A stretch of DNA of 64,000 nt from Spirochaetota bacterium (GCA_029560805.1 JAKQKE010000008.1:46382-110381), one strand, 5' to 3'. Counted from the stretch's first letter, positions 1 through 9,678 are shown. Notes: generated by a model from the letters alone, not told the origin. Numbers and translations are program-made.

Positions 1-453
1 CGCTATCAGGGCGCGTACGTCGCAGCGCTCGGCCCAGCGGCAGGCGGCGCAGGACGCGCCGGGGCAATCGAAGAAGTCGCTCACGCGCTCGAGCTGCTCG
101 ACGTGCCAGGACAGGTCCTCGATATAGGCGTCGAGCGACTCGCGGCGTCGCTTGGCGTCCTCGAGCCTTGCGCGGTACTTGGCCGCGAGGCTCTCCCTGA
201 CGGATACGCCGGTGCGATCGCGCTTGGCCAGGTCGAACAGCTCGCGTATCTCCGACAGCGTCAGGCCGTAGTCCTTGAGCTGCTGCACGCGCTTCAGGCG
301 CACGACGTTACGTTCCGAGTAGCGGCGATGTTCGGTCGCGTCCCGGTCCTCGGACTCGAGGAGGCCGAGCTCCTCGTAGTAGCGCAACGTCCTGGCCGTC
401 AGGCCGAACATGCGCGTTAGTTCTACTATTTTATACGATCGCTCGGGGCTCAT
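1..453 (-). CDS. MerR family transcriptional regulator (C-terminus runs off window start)
   Basis: Minus-strand ATG at 453 translates MSPERSYKIVELTRMFGLTARTLRYYEELGLLESEDRDATEHRRYSERNVVRLKRVQQLKDYGLTLSEIRELFDLAKRD, a canonical MerR winged-helix N-terminus. Absent from the ORF track, probably because it is truncated at the edge. Confidence 0.9.
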   Translation of the reverse strand, partial: MSPERSYKIVELTRMFGLTARTLRYYEELGLLESEDRDATEHRRYSERNVVRLKRVQQLKDYGLTLSEIRELFDLAKRDRTGVSVRESLAAKYRARLEDAKRRRESLDAYIEDLSWHVEQLERVSDFFDCPGASCAACRWAERCDVRALIA

Positions 454-461
454 TCAGGTTG

Positions 462-477
462 ACCTTTAACGTAAGCT
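462..477. promoter_or_regulatory. Candidate MerR-type dyad operator upstream of the MerR gene
   Basis: ACCTT-TAACGT-AAGCT imperfect dyad just upstream of the MerR start codon. Confidence 0.3.
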
Positions 478-600
478 TTCAAGAACGGAAGCCTGCGGCT
501 ACTCCGCGACTAGCACCGCGATAAGTATACTCATGGTCGAGTTTCGTGAATAGCGCGCCTCGAGCCGGAATGATGGAGGCGCCAAGACAGGAGTTCGATT

Positions 601-1629
601 ATGCACCGATACGTTCGTCCGTTTGCCGCCATCGCCTGCGCCGCGGGCCTGATGCTCGGAGCCTCGTGCGCGAAGCCTACGAAGGTAGCCGATCCGCTGT
701 CGGTCGCCGTGTTCGTTCCAGGCATCGCCTCCGGTAGCCCCATCTACGAGATGCTCGTGACCGGCGCGACGCGAGCCGTCGACGAGACGCCCGGCGCCAG
801 GCTCAAGGTCATCGAAGCCGGCTACGACCAGTCGACCTGGCTGGACAGTCTGCGCGACGCGGCCGCCTCGGGCGAATTCTCCGTCATAGTCAGTTCGAAC
901 CCGTCGCTACCGGAACTGTGCGCGAAGCTCGCTCCCGATTACCCGGGGCTTCGCTTCATTCTGGCGGACGCCTACCTGGCGGGCAACCCGGCCATCCATA
1001 CCGTGCTCTACAACCAGAAGGAGCAGGGCTATATCGTAGGCGTGCTGGCCGGCCTCGTGTCCAAGGATAGGGCCGGACCGGGCGCGCTGCGCGCCGCCCT
1101 CATCGCCGCGCAGCGCTATCCGACCCTCGACCGGCTGATCCGGCCCGGCTTCGAGGCCGGGCTCAAGGCCGTCGACCCGGCCTTCGAGCTGGAGTTCCGG
1201 GAGATAGGCAACTGGTACGACTCGGCCAAGGCCGCCGAGCTGGCCGGCTCGCTCTATGGCTCGGGCGTCGAGGTGATCCTACCGATAGCCGGCTCGGCCG
1301 GGCAGGGCGTCGTCGCGGCCGCCAGGGAGCGCGGTAAGGCGGCCGTATGGTTCGATGGCGGCGGCTATGCCCTCGATCCGGTAGCGGTCGTCGGCTGCGC
1401 CACCATAGCCCAGGACCGCCTGGTCTACGAGCGGCTCAAGTTGGCCCTGTCGGGCGACGAGTCGATCTACGGCCGTGCGGATGTCGTATCCGCCAAGGGC
1501 GGCTACGTCGGCTTCGACCGGGACGCCGATGCGTTCCGAGCCCTGCCTGAGGCGTTGCGCGCGGCGTTCGACGAGGCCGTGCGAGCCTTGGCCGAAGGCA
1601 GGCCGGACTTTTCGTTCGATACCTTCTAG
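601..1629 (+). CDS. BMP family (PnrA-like) ABC transporter substrate-binding lipoprotein
   Basis: Signal peptide with lipobox-like LMLGASC; BMP-like GxxxGxLAGLVSK region; followed by an ABC ATPase and two permeases. Confidence 0.85.
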   Translation: MHRYVRPFAAIACAAGLMLGASCAKPTKVADPLSVAVFVPGIASGSPIYEMLVTGATRAVDETPGARLKVIEAGYDQSTWLDSLRDAAASGEFSVIVSSNPSLPELCAKLAPDYPGLRFILADAYLAGNPAIHTVLYNQKEQGYIVGVLAGLVSKDRAGPGALRAALIAAQRYPTLDRLIRPGFEAGLKAVDPAFELEFREIGNWYDSAKAAELAGSLYGSGVEVILPIAGSAGQGVVAAARERGKAAVWFDGGGYALDPVAVVGCATIAQDRLVYERLKLALSGDESIYGRADVVSAKGGYVGFDRDADAFRALPEALRAAFDEAVRALAEGRPDFSFDTF

Positions 1630-1646
1630 CGGTATCCTCGTAGTGG

Positions 1647-3152
1647 ATGAACATCGTCAGGCTCGCGTCGATACGTAAATATTATAGATCCTCAGCCGCT
1701 CAAGCCCTCGACGGCGTCGACTTCGAGCTCGAATCGGGCGAGATCCACGCCGTGGTCGGCGAGAACGGGGCCGGCAAGTCGACCCTGGCCAGGATACTCT
1801 GCGGCTTCGAGCGGCCCGATTCGGGCGCCGTGTACGTCAAGGGTGCGCCGACCTCCTTCTCCTCCCACCGAGACGCGGAGCGAGTCGGCATAGGCTTCGT
1901 ACCGCAGTACTCGATGCTGGCTACCGGGCTGACTGCCGCCGAGAACGTGGCGATCGGTCACGAGCCACGCTGCTTCGGCCCGTTCACGGACCGACGTAGG
2001 GCTTCGTACGAGTTCTCGCTATTGGCCGACCGTTACGGCTTCACCGTCGATCCCGACGCCATCGTCGCTTCGCTATCGTCAGCCGAACGCCGCGAGGTGG
2101 AGATCCTGCGAGCCCTGGCCAGGGGCGGCAGCGTTCTGGTGCTCGACGAGCCGACGAGCATACTCGGGGAGAAGGAGGCCGCCTCGCTGTTCACCCTCGT
2201 CAGGAGGCTGCGCGACTCGGGCGCCGGCATAGTCTATATATCACACCGGGCAGGCGAGATCGTCAACCTGGCCGACCGGGTCACGGTGCTGCGCTCCGGC
2301 GTCGTGGAGCGTAGCTTCGCTGCCGCCGACGTCGACGAGTGCGAGCTGGCCGGCCTGATCGTTTCCGGCACTGCCTGCGTAGACCCCAACGCTCGCCGGG
2401 CCGGAGTGGCGCTCGGCGAGCCCGTGCTGACGATCCGGGGCGTTTCCCTCGGCGGCCGAGGCTCGGGCTCGCTGCACCGTGTTGACCTGACCGTCCGCTC
2501 GGGCGAGATCGTGTCGGTCGTGGCCCTCGGTGGAAACGGGCTGGAGTCGCTCGAGGACATCGCCGCTGGCGTCGTCGGCCCGGACGAGGGAGACGTGCTG
2601 GTCAAGGGCCGGCCCCTGGCGAAATGGCCGAGGCGGGAGCTTCGCTCGAGGGTGATGGCGTATCTACCCACCGACAGGGAGAACCGCGGTCTATCCCCGA
2701 AAGCCAGCGTAGCGATGAACGCCGTGGCTGGCCGCCTATTCGATTATTCGTTCGCCGAGTTCGCGGCCGGCTCGAGCCCGTTGACCGACGCGGGTCGCAT
2801 GCTCGGCGAGTTCGGCGTGGCCAACTGGAAGGGCAGGCGCGTCGACACGCTGTCCGGCGGCAACCGGCAGCGCGTGGTCGCGTCGCGCGAGCTGTCCGGA
2901 GACGCCGAGCTCGTCGTGGCGGCTAACCCTGCCCAGGGCCTGGATCGCGGCTCCCGCTCGCGGCTGCTCTCGCGGCTGGCGGCGATGCGCGACTCCGGCT
3001 CGGCGGTACTGCTCCTGAGCTCCGACCCCGACGACGCCGCCGAGCTCGCCGACCGCTCGTTCGCCCTGTATAGGGGGCGGCTGACGCCGATCGAGCGTAC
3101 GGGCTCGTTCGACGCCGCCTTCTCCGAGGCCTTGACGGGGGCGAAGCCGTGA
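1647..3152 (+). CDS. Nucleoside/sugar-type ABC transporter ATP-binding protein (duplicated ATPase)
   Basis: Walker A GENGAGKSTL, Walker B VLVLDEPTS, second lobe with LSGGNRQRVVASRELS; second-lobe Walker A is degenerate (GGNGLESLEDI), as is usual in this family. Confidence 0.93.
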   Translation: MNIVRLASIRKYYRSSAAQALDGVDFELESGEIHAVVGENGAGKSTLARILCGFERPDSGAVYVKGAPTSFSSHRDAERVGIGFVPQYSMLATGLTAAENVAIGHEPRCFGPFTDRRRASYEFSLLADRYGFTVDPDAIVASLSSAERREVEILRALARGGSVLVLDEPTSILGEKEAASLFTLVRRLRDSGAGIVYISHRAGEIVNLADRVTVLRSGVVERSFAAADVDECELAGLIVSGTACVDPNARRAGVALGEPVLTIRGVSLGGRGSGSLHRVDLTVRSGEIVSVVALGGNGLESLEDIAAGVVGPDEGDVLVKGRPLAKWPRRELRSRVMAYLPTDRENRGLSPKASVAMNAVAGRLFDYSFAEFAAGSSPLTDAGRMLGEFGVANWKGRRVDTLSGGNRQRVVASRELSGDAELVVAANPAQGLDRGSRSRLLSRLAAMRDSGSAVLLLSSDPDDAAELADRSFALYRGRLTPIERTGSFDAAFSEALTGAKP

Positions 3153-4216
3153 GCATCGCCACCCGTTGCCGATTCCGTTTCGACACGATTCATGACGCCG
3201 GCGGAACCAAGACCGCTATGAAATTAAGCGCCGCGCTCGCCAGCGCGGCCGCCCTCGCGGCCCTGGCGGCGGCATTCCTATCAAGCGAGCCAGCCTCGGC
3301 CCTGCGCGCTTTCTTCTTGGCGCCCTTCAGAACCAGGACCGCGTTCCTGTCCACCTTGGAGCTGGCCGCCCCCCTCGCCGTCTGCGCGCTCGGCGTGATC
3401 GTCACGTTCCGCGCCGGTCACTACAGCCTCGGGGGTGAGGGCCAGGCCTACGCCGGAGCGTTTGCCGCGGCCTTGGCCGCGCCCATCTTGTACGAGTCCC
3501 TGGGGCCGGCTTCGGCGCCGCTAGCGATCCTGGTCGGCGCCCTGGCAGGCGCCATCGTATCGGCTCCCTCGGCCATAGGCAAGCGCCTGGCCGGGGCCGA
3601 CGTGCTCCTGACGAGCATTCTAGTCTCCCAAGGCGTTATCTTCGCGGTGGATTGGGCCATAGGCGGGCCGTTCCGCGACCAGTCGAGCAACCTGGTGGCG
3701 ATGCGGGCCATACCGCGCGGCGCCCTACTACCGAGGCTCGCTCCGCCGTCGACCCTGACGGCGGCTTCGATCGTCGCCCTGGCCGCCTGCCTCATCGCGG
3801 CTTTCTACTTCGAGCGTACGCGGAGCGGGACGGCCCACGACCTCTACGGACGTAACCAACGCTTCGCCGAGCTGCAGGGCTTCGACGTCGCGCGCCTGTC
3901 CTGGGCGCCGATAGTAGCGGCCGGCGTCCTACACGGGGCGGCGGGCGCGATGATGGCGCTCGGCGCTCGGGGCACGGCCATCCGCGGCATGTCGGGCGGC
4001 ATCGGCTGGAGCGCTATCGGCGCGGCCCTGGTCGCCGGCTCGAGGCCCCAGGCCTTGCCGTTCGCGGCGCTCCTGTTCGCCTGGCTCGATTCCGGCTCGA
4101 GGCAGGCGGCTATCCTGTCCGACTTGCCGCCCGACGCCGGGCAGGCCATCAAGGCGATCGTCATCCTGGCCGTCAGCGCCAGGCCAGCGATCGCGGCGCT
4201 GAGGCGGCGGCGATGA
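3149..4216 (+). CDS. ABC transporter permease (nucleoside type, NupP-like); start could be ATG at 3218
   Basis: Multi-TM protein with FRAGHYSLGGEGQAYAG and GAxxGLLPAxLK-like motifs; overlaps the upstream ATPase by 4 nt. Confidence 0.87.
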   Translation: MSIATRCRFRFDTIHDAGGTKTAMKLSAALASAAALAALAAAFLSSEPASALRAFFLAPFRTRTAFLSTLELAAPLAVCALGVIVTFRAGHYSLGGEGQAYAGAFAAALAAPILYESLGPASAPLAILVGALAGAIVSAPSAIGKRLAGADVLLTSILVSQGVIFAVDWAIGGPFRDQSSNLVAMRAIPRGALLPRLAPPSTLTAASIVALAACLIAAFYFERTRSGTAHDLYGRNQRFAELQGFDVARLSWAPIVAAGVLHGAAGAMMALGARGTAIRGMSGGIGWSAIGAALVAGSRPQALPFAALLFAWLDSGSRQAAILSDLPPDAGQAIKAIVILAVSARPAIAALRRRR

Positions 4217-5061
4217 GCGCGCTCGTATCCTTGCTCGCCGGCTCGCTGGCCTTCATGGCGCCGCTAGCGCCTGCGGCCGTCGGAGGCCTCGTCACGGAGT
4301 ACGTCGGCGCGCTGAACATCGCTCTCGAGGGCTTCATCCTGATCGGCGCGTTCTCGTACGCCGCCGTCGGGGCCGTCGCCGGCCCGGTCGTGGGCTTCGG
4401 GGCCGCGTTGGCGATCACGGCGGTCGCGGCGGCCGGAGCCGACCTGTTCTCGCGCAAGGCCAAGGCCGATCCCTTCGTCGTCGGGCTCGGCGTCAATATG
4501 CTGGCGCCGGCCGCGGCGTCGATTGTATCCCAGTCGCTCTTCGCGACCAAGGGCGTGGCGGCAGTGGCCGGGCTGCAATCGACCCTGGTCCTACCCGGCC
4601 TGAGGATCAGTGATATTGCCGCCTTCGCCGTGGCGGCCGCGATCATCCTGGCCATCGCCGCGACCCCGTTCGGCACGCGGTCGCGGGCGGCCGGCATGAG
4701 CCCCGATTCCCTGGCGATGGCCGGGCTCGATTATGGCAAGGCTCGAGGCGCGGCCCACCTTGTATCGGGCCTGGCCTGCGGCGCGACCGGTGCGGCCCTG
4801 GCCGCGTCGGTCGGTGCCTGGGTGCCCAATATGAGCGCCGGGCGCGGCTGGATAGCCCTCGTCGCGGTATACCTCGGCGGCAAGCGGCTCGGCGGCACCG
4901 TCGCGGCCGTCGCCCTGTTCTCGGTCATGCTGTCTGCGGCAGCCTCGGCCCAAGCCGTCGTCGAGCTACCGGCGGAGCTGCTCCTGTCCATCCCATACTT
5001 CATCGCGGCCCTGGTCGTCATCGTAGGTGCCCGACGCACGGCCCGACGCCGCGGCACCTGA
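4213..5061 (+). CDS. ABC transporter permease (nucleoside type, NupQ-like)
   Basis: Multi-TM protein with EYVGALNIALEGFILIGAF motif; 4-nt overlap with the preceding permease. Confidence 0.88.
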   Translation: MSALVSLLAGSLAFMAPLAPAAVGGLVTEYVGALNIALEGFILIGAFSYAAVGAVAGPVVGFGAALAITAVAAAGADLFSRKAKADPFVVGLGVNMLAPAAASIVSQSLFATKGVAAVAGLQSTLVLPGLRISDIAAFAVAAAIILAIAATPFGTRSRAAGMSPDSLAMAGLDYGKARGAAHLVSGLACGATGAALAASVGAWVPNMSAGRGWIALVAVYLGGKRLGGTVAAVALFSVMLSAAASAQAVVELPAELLLSIPYFIAALVVIVGARRTARRRGT

Positions 5062-5089
5062 CCGTAAGACGAATACTCAGCCTCTCGGC

Positions 5090-5139
5090 TTGACTCGGGA
5101 TGGCGAGTGGGGATATATTCCTAGTATCCTGATAGGAAT
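5090..5139 (+). promoter_or_regulatory. Candidate promoter (TTGACT-18-TATATT) overlapping a perfect inverted repeat ATTCCTA-N9-TAGGAAT (5117-5123/5133-5139)
   Basis: Read directly; immediately upstream of the Rrf2 gene. Confidence 0.6.
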
Positions 5140-5153
5140 TAAGGGGTATCTGC

Positions 5154-5555
5154 ATGTTCTCCGTATCGGCCAGGACTCAGTACGCCATACGCGCCATGAC
5201 CTGCCTCGCCACCAGGCGAGAGAGGGCGGCGACGGCCGCTGAGATAGCCCAGGCGGAGAATATACCGGCGAAGTACCTCGAGGGCATTCTTTCGAGGCTT
5301 AAGTCCTTCGGCCTCATCGATAGCGAGCGCGGCAAGAATGGCGGCTATAGGATGGCCAAGGATCCGTCGGATATCACCATGCTCGAGATCGTCGAGGCTA
5401 TCGACGGCCGCATCAAGCCGGTCACCTGCGTCGACGCGATTGGCGCGTGCTCGCAGGGCGCCGCCTGCCACCCCAGGAATTTCTGGATCGGGCTCAAGTC
5501 GACCATAGACGCGTACCTCGCCGAGCGTACGCTCAAGGACGTAGTACAAGGATGA
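5154..5555 (+). CDS. Rrf2 family transcriptional regulator, IscR-like
   Basis: MFSVSARTQYAIRAMTCLA...AENIPAKYLEGILSRLKSFGLIDSERGKNGGYRMA; Cys pattern CVDAIGACSQGAAC (CX6CX5C) fits an Fe-S ligand set; next to iscS. Confidence 0.92.
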   Translation: MFSVSARTQYAIRAMTCLATRRERAATAAEIAQAENIPAKYLEGILSRLKSFGLIDSERGKNGGYRMAKDPSDITMLEIVEAIDGRIKPVTCVDAIGACSQGAACHPRNFWIGLKSTIDAYLAERTLKDVVQG

Positions 5556-6727
5556 CGACGATGGAACGAAGATTCGTGTACATGGATTACAACGCGACCA
5601 CACCGCTCAGGCCTGAGGTCAAGGCGCAGATGATCGAGGACCTGGAGCTATACGCCAACGCCTCGAGTCTCCATGAAGCCGGCAGGCGGGCTCGCTCGCG
5701 CATAGAGCGCTCGCGGTCGGCCGTGGCCGAGCTGATAGGAGCGAAGGACCCCGAGCGGGTCATCTTCACGAGCGGCGGCTCGGAGTCGAACAATACGGTC
5801 TTCGCCACGATGTTCCACCTCGGGCGTACGGGCGGCCGCAAGGGTATCGTCACCACCAAGATAGAACACCCTTGCGTGCTCAACGCGGCCAAATGGCTGG
5901 CCGAGGAGGGCTTTCCGGTTACCTTCCTCGACGTCGACGAGTACGGCGTGGTCGACATGGACCAGCTCAAGCAAGCGGTTGGCCCTGAAACCCTGCTCGT
6001 GTCAGTGATGGCCGCTAATAACGAAATCGGTACCGTCCAGGACATCAAGGCGATAGCCGCGGTGGCCAAGGCCGCCGGCGCCTATATGCACTCCGACGCC
6101 ACCCAGTCGGTCGGCAAGATCCCCGTATCGGTCGACGACTGGGGCGTCGACTATATGACGATGTCGTGCCACAAGCTGTACGGCCCCAAGGGCATAGGCG
6201 GCCTCTACGTTCGTGAAGGCTGCCCGCTCGAGCCCCTCATTAGGGGCGGGCACCAGGAGCATGGCTTCCGGGCCGGCACCTATAACAACCAGGGCATCCT
6301 GGGCTTCGGCCTCGCCGCGGAGCTGGCTAAGACGGAGCTCGAGGGCTACGTGGAGCGCGTCGGCGGTCTCAGGCGGAGGCTCCGAGACGGCATCCTGGCC
6401 GCCGTGCCCAAGTGCCGCGTCAACGGCCACCCCGAGCGCGTACTGCCCAACACGCTCAACGTATCCTTCCCCGGCGCCGAGGGCGAGGCTATCCTCCTGT
6501 CCCTCGACCTCGAGGGCATCCGGGTGTCCACCGGCTCGGCCTGCGCTTCTGGCAGCCTGGACCCGAGCCATGTGCTGATGGCCACCGGCGTCGGGCCGGA
6601 GCTGGCCCACGGCTCCATACGCTTCAGCCTAGGCCGTGACTCGACCGAGGAGGACGTCGACTACGTAGTATCTAGGATCGGCCCGATCATCGCGCGCCTA
6701 CGCTCGATGTCGACCGTTTCATATTAA
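5552..6727 (+). CDS. iscS: Cysteine desulfurase (NifS/IscS family)
   Basis: YMDYNATTPLRPEV, PLP Lys motif SCHKLYGPKGIGGLYV, active Cys motif GSACASGSLDPSH. Start set at 5552 (ATGA overlap with Rrf2) rather than the track start 5447. Confidence 0.95.
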   Translation: MTTMERRFVYMDYNATTPLRPEVKAQMIEDLELYANASSLHEAGRRARSRIERSRSAVAELIGAKDPERVIFTSGGSESNNTVFATMFHLGRTGGRKGIVTTKIEHPCVLNAAKWLAEEGFPVTFLDVDEYGVVDMDQLKQAVGPETLLVSVMAANNEIGTVQDIKAIAAVAKAAGAYMHSDATQSVGKIPVSVDDWGVDYMTMSCHKLYGPKGIGGLYVREGCPLEPLIRGGHQEHGFRAGTYNNQGILGFGLAAELAKTELEGYVERVGGLRRRLRDGILAAVPKCRVNGHPERVLPNTLNVSFPGAEGEAILLSLDLEGIRVSTGSACASGSLDPSHVLMATGVGPELAHGSIRFSLGRDSTEEDVDYVVSRIGPIIARLRSMSTVSY

Positions 6728-6764
6728 CGCGCCTAGCGCGCGGCTATTTGCGGAGGATGGTATC

Positions 6765-7370
6765 GTGAGCGACGCGTTCGCCTGGCTGTATTCGGATGTC
6801 GTGAAGGAGCACTTCACGAACCCCAAGAATGTATTCAACCCCGACGAGGGTTTCTCTCATAACGCCGAGGGCATGACCGGCAACATCAAGTGCGGTGACC
6901 AGATGCTGTTCATGCTCCGCGTCGAGGGCGACGTGATCCAGGATGTACGGTGGAAGACCTATGGCTGCGCCAGTGCCATCGCCAGCACCTCGATGCTGTC
7001 CGAGGTGGTCAAGGGCATGGCCATAAAGCAGGCCTACAACATCAAGCCGAATGACATCGTGGCCAAGCTCGGCGGCCTGCCCGACAACAAGATTCACTGC
7101 TCCGTGCTCGGCGACAAAGCCCTGCGCGCGGCCATCGACGACTACCTCTCCAAGAACGGCCGCTCAGGCGAGTTCCGGAACGAGGGCGCCAGGATCATCT
7201 GCACCTGCCTGAACATTAGCGACCGCGACATCGAGGACGCGGTCAAGGGGGGCGCTCGAGACTGGAACGGCCTGCAGGAACGAACCAAGATAGGCACCGT
7301 CTGCGGCGGCTGCAAGGAGGCCGCGGAGGAGCTCCTCCACGAGTACGTGCATATCTTCGGGGACGCGTAG
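6765..7370 (+). CDS. Fe-S scaffold: IscU/NifU N-domain plus BFD-like [2Fe-2S] domain
   Basis: Scaffold cysteines KCGDQM, YGCASAIASTS, HCSVLGDKALRAAI; BFD-like CTCLNI...GTVCGGCKEA. No C-terminal Nfu domain. Confidence 0.92.
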   Translation: MSDAFAWLYSDVVKEHFTNPKNVFNPDEGFSHNAEGMTGNIKCGDQMLFMLRVEGDVIQDVRWKTYGCASAIASTSMLSEVVKGMAIKQAYNIKPNDIVAKLGGLPDNKIHCSVLGDKALRAAIDDYLSKNGRSGEFRNEGARIICTCLNISDRDIEDAVKGGARDWNGLQERTKIGTVCGGCKEAAEELLHEYVHIFGDA

Positions 7371-7406
7371 GGAGCGATCCGCCGGGCCCTTCCGGCATCG
7401 GCGGGC

Positions 7407-7436
7407 TTGTCCGCGCGCCTGACTGGAGGCTATACT
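7407..7436 (+). promoter_or_regulatory. Candidate sigma70-like promoter TTGTCC-18-TATACT
   Basis: Upstream of the 7465 CDS. Confidence 0.35.
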
Positions 7437-7464
7437 ACGACCAGTCTGACGCTCGGAGCCCTGC

Positions 7465-9678
7465 ATGAAACGTTGCATCAAGCGGACCATAGCGATAGCC
7501 GTCGTCGTCGTATCGTGTCCGATCGCCCTAGCCGCGGCCGGCGGCGTTACCGTTCCAGAAGCCTTTTCGGAGCTACGCTACAGCGACGGCGACGACCCAG
7601 CCAGGGCCTCCCCGAGCTACGACGACTCGTCATGGGCGATGCTCGTCGCCCCGGCCGCCGTCGATCTCCGGGGCGGAGACGGCTATTTCTGGATCCGGGC
7701 GAGGGCTACCGTGCCGTCGTCCCTCGCGGCAGGGCCGATCTGGTTCGAGAGCGGCAAGATGGACTGCGCCTTCGACCTGTACGCCGGGGGCGTCTACATC
7801 GGCTCCCGGGGCGGGTTGCCGCCTGACTACTACGCTAGGCCGCAGACGAACACGGCGCTGCTCATCCCGTCGTCGGCCATCGAAGGCGGCACGGTGTCCT
7901 TGGCCCTGCGCTGCTACTACTCGGGTACCCGAGCCAGGATTCCGGGCTTCGCGCTGGCGGACTCCTCGAGAGCCGACTCGCTCCAGCACCTCGCGTCCTT
8001 CTTCGTCTCCAGGATCAACATAATACTCGCCGTGCTATGCGCCTTCATGGGCGTCTACTTCGCGGCCGGTTTCGTCTCCAAACGCGACGATACGGCCAGT
8101 CTCTTCTACGCATTGTCCCTATTCTTCGTGGCTTTCTACTTTTTCGATATGGGCACCGAGCGCCTCATGCTAGGCGGTCTTTTGCAGCGTGCCGTCGCTA
8201 GGTCGTGCCTTACGGCGTCGCTGTGCTTCTCGCTCCTGTTCTTCATACGGTTCTTCGATACCCGGGGCTTCAAGGCCGCGAAGGTCTTCGCCGCCCTCGA
8301 CATCACGGCGTTCACCGCCGCTTTCATCGTCTTCTCGAACGACGATGGCGTGGTCGACCTATTGTTCAACCTGAGCCTGGCGCCGGTATTCGCTATCATA
8401 GTCATCGCCCTGGCCATACTCGTCAAGGCGACCAGGAAGGGTCAGCGCGACGCGTTACCCATCCTGATAGGTATACTCGTCGGAGTCGGCTTCGCCGTCC
8501 ACGACATCGTGTTCCAGGTGTCCGGCAGGCAGCCCTTCGCCTGGCTCCAGGGCTTCACCTTCTTCTTCCTCAACCTTTCCATTTTCATAGCCACCTCGCT
8601 GCGATCCTCGACGCTACGCCGGGAGCTCGACGCCTACACCGCCGAACTTTCGTCCCAGCGGGACAAGCTGAGCTCGCTCCTGCGCGAGGTGGAGCGGGCT
8701 GCCGACGAGACCTCGAGCGTAGCCCAGACGCTCGAGGCGGAGGTGGCGGAGGTGGCGGACGAGGCTAGGCGCTCGGCAGCCTCCGCTAACGACATAGGCG
8801 TCTCGGCGTCGGCTCAGCGCTCGGCGCTCGACGGCGCCTCAGACTCCATCTCGAGCCTGCTCCGATCGATAGCGTCTGTCCAGGAGGAGCTGTCGCTCGA
8901 GGCCGCGAGCATCGAGCGCACGGCCCGCGACACCGGCGGCATGATAGACGGCATGACCAGGGTCGGGGCGTCCATCGAGGGTACGGCCACCTTCGCCTCC
9001 AGTCTCGACCGGCTGACCGCCGAGGCAACCGGATCGATGAACAAGCTAGCGGCATCGATGGACAAGGTAACGAAGGCGTCAGATGAGATACGGTCGGTAG
9101 TCGGGGCGGTGGGCGAACTGGCCGACCGGACCAACCTGCTCGCTATGAACGCCTCGATCGAGGCCGCGCACGCCGGCGCCGCCGGACGCGGCTTCGCGGT
9201 GGTGGCGCACGAGATAAAGGCGCTGGCCCAGGCCAGCGCCGAGCGTGCGGCCAGCATCGGTGACATGGTCGCGCGTATAGAAACCGCGGTTGGCGAGGGC
9301 GTCGAGTCGAACCGGACGGTCGGCGAGTCGCTGGCTAGGATAGCCGAAGGCGCGGCGAGCACGAGCGCCAGCGTAACCGAGGCCGCCCTCGAAGCCAGGC
9401 GACAGGTGGGCTCGGGAGCCCGCGTCGCCGAGGAAGCCAGAGCCCTCGCGGCGTCCGCGAGCAGGATGTCCGAGGAGGCCGAGACCGAGTCGCGACTATC
9501 GGAGCGAGCCTCCGCCGACATGAAGGCGCTCGAAGCCGGCCACGCGGCGATAGCCGATTCGGCCTCGCTCGTCATCGAGCGGAACGCTGGGCTCGCGGAG
9601 AAAGCCCAGGCGCTCAAGGTTCTGGCGGCTCGCGCCAGGGCTGCCGCCGACTCGCTCGTGAACGCAATGAGTCGATGA
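7465..9678 (+). CDS. Methyl-accepting chemotaxis-type protein with N-terminal 7TMR-DISM module
   Basis: Extracellular sandwich region, seven-TM segment, then coiled coil and MCP hairpin DRTNLLAMNASIEAAHAGAAGRGFAVVAHEIKALA. Confidence 0.88.
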   Translation: MKRCIKRTIAIAVVVVSCPIALAAAGGVTVPEAFSELRYSDGDDPARASPSYDDSSWAMLVAPAAVDLRGGDGYFWIRARATVPSSLAAGPIWFESGKMDCAFDLYAGGVYIGSRGGLPPDYYARPQTNTALLIPSSAIEGGTVSLALRCYYSGTRARIPGFALADSSRADSLQHLASFFVSRINIILAVLCAFMGVYFAAGFVSKRDDTASLFYALSLFFVAFYFFDMGTERLMLGGLLQRAVARSCLTASLCFSLLFFIRFFDTRGFKAAKVFAALDITAFTAAFIVFSNDDGVVDLLFNLSLAPVFAIIVIALAILVKATRKGQRDALPILIGILVGVGFAVHDIVFQVSGRQPFAWLQGFTFFFLNLSIFIATSLRSSTLRRELDAYTAELSSQRDKLSSLLREVERAADETSSVAQTLEAEVAEVADEARRSAASANDIGVSASAQRSALDGASDSISSLLRSIASVQEELSLEAASIERTARDTGGMIDGMTRVGASIEGTATFASSLDRLTAEATGSMNKLAASMDKVTKASDEIRSVVGAVGELADRTNLLAMNASIEAAHAGAAGRGFAVVAHEIKALAQASAERAASIGDMVARIETAVGEGVESNRTVGESLARIAEGAASTSASVTEAALEARRQVGSGARVAEEARALAASASRMSEEAETESRLSERASADMKALEAGHAAIADSASLVIERNAGLAEKAQALKVLAARARAAADSLVNAMSR

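Noticed and set aside
3218-3220. Alternative start for the first ABC permease
   Set aside because: Not rejected as a possibility but not decidable by eye; the GTG at 3149 with 4-nt overlap kept as default.
8814-9617. 267-aa minus ORF inside the MCP gene and 294-aa minus ORF 16821..17705
   Set aside because: Ser/Ala-rich antisense translations of coiled-coil and DUF445 coding regions.
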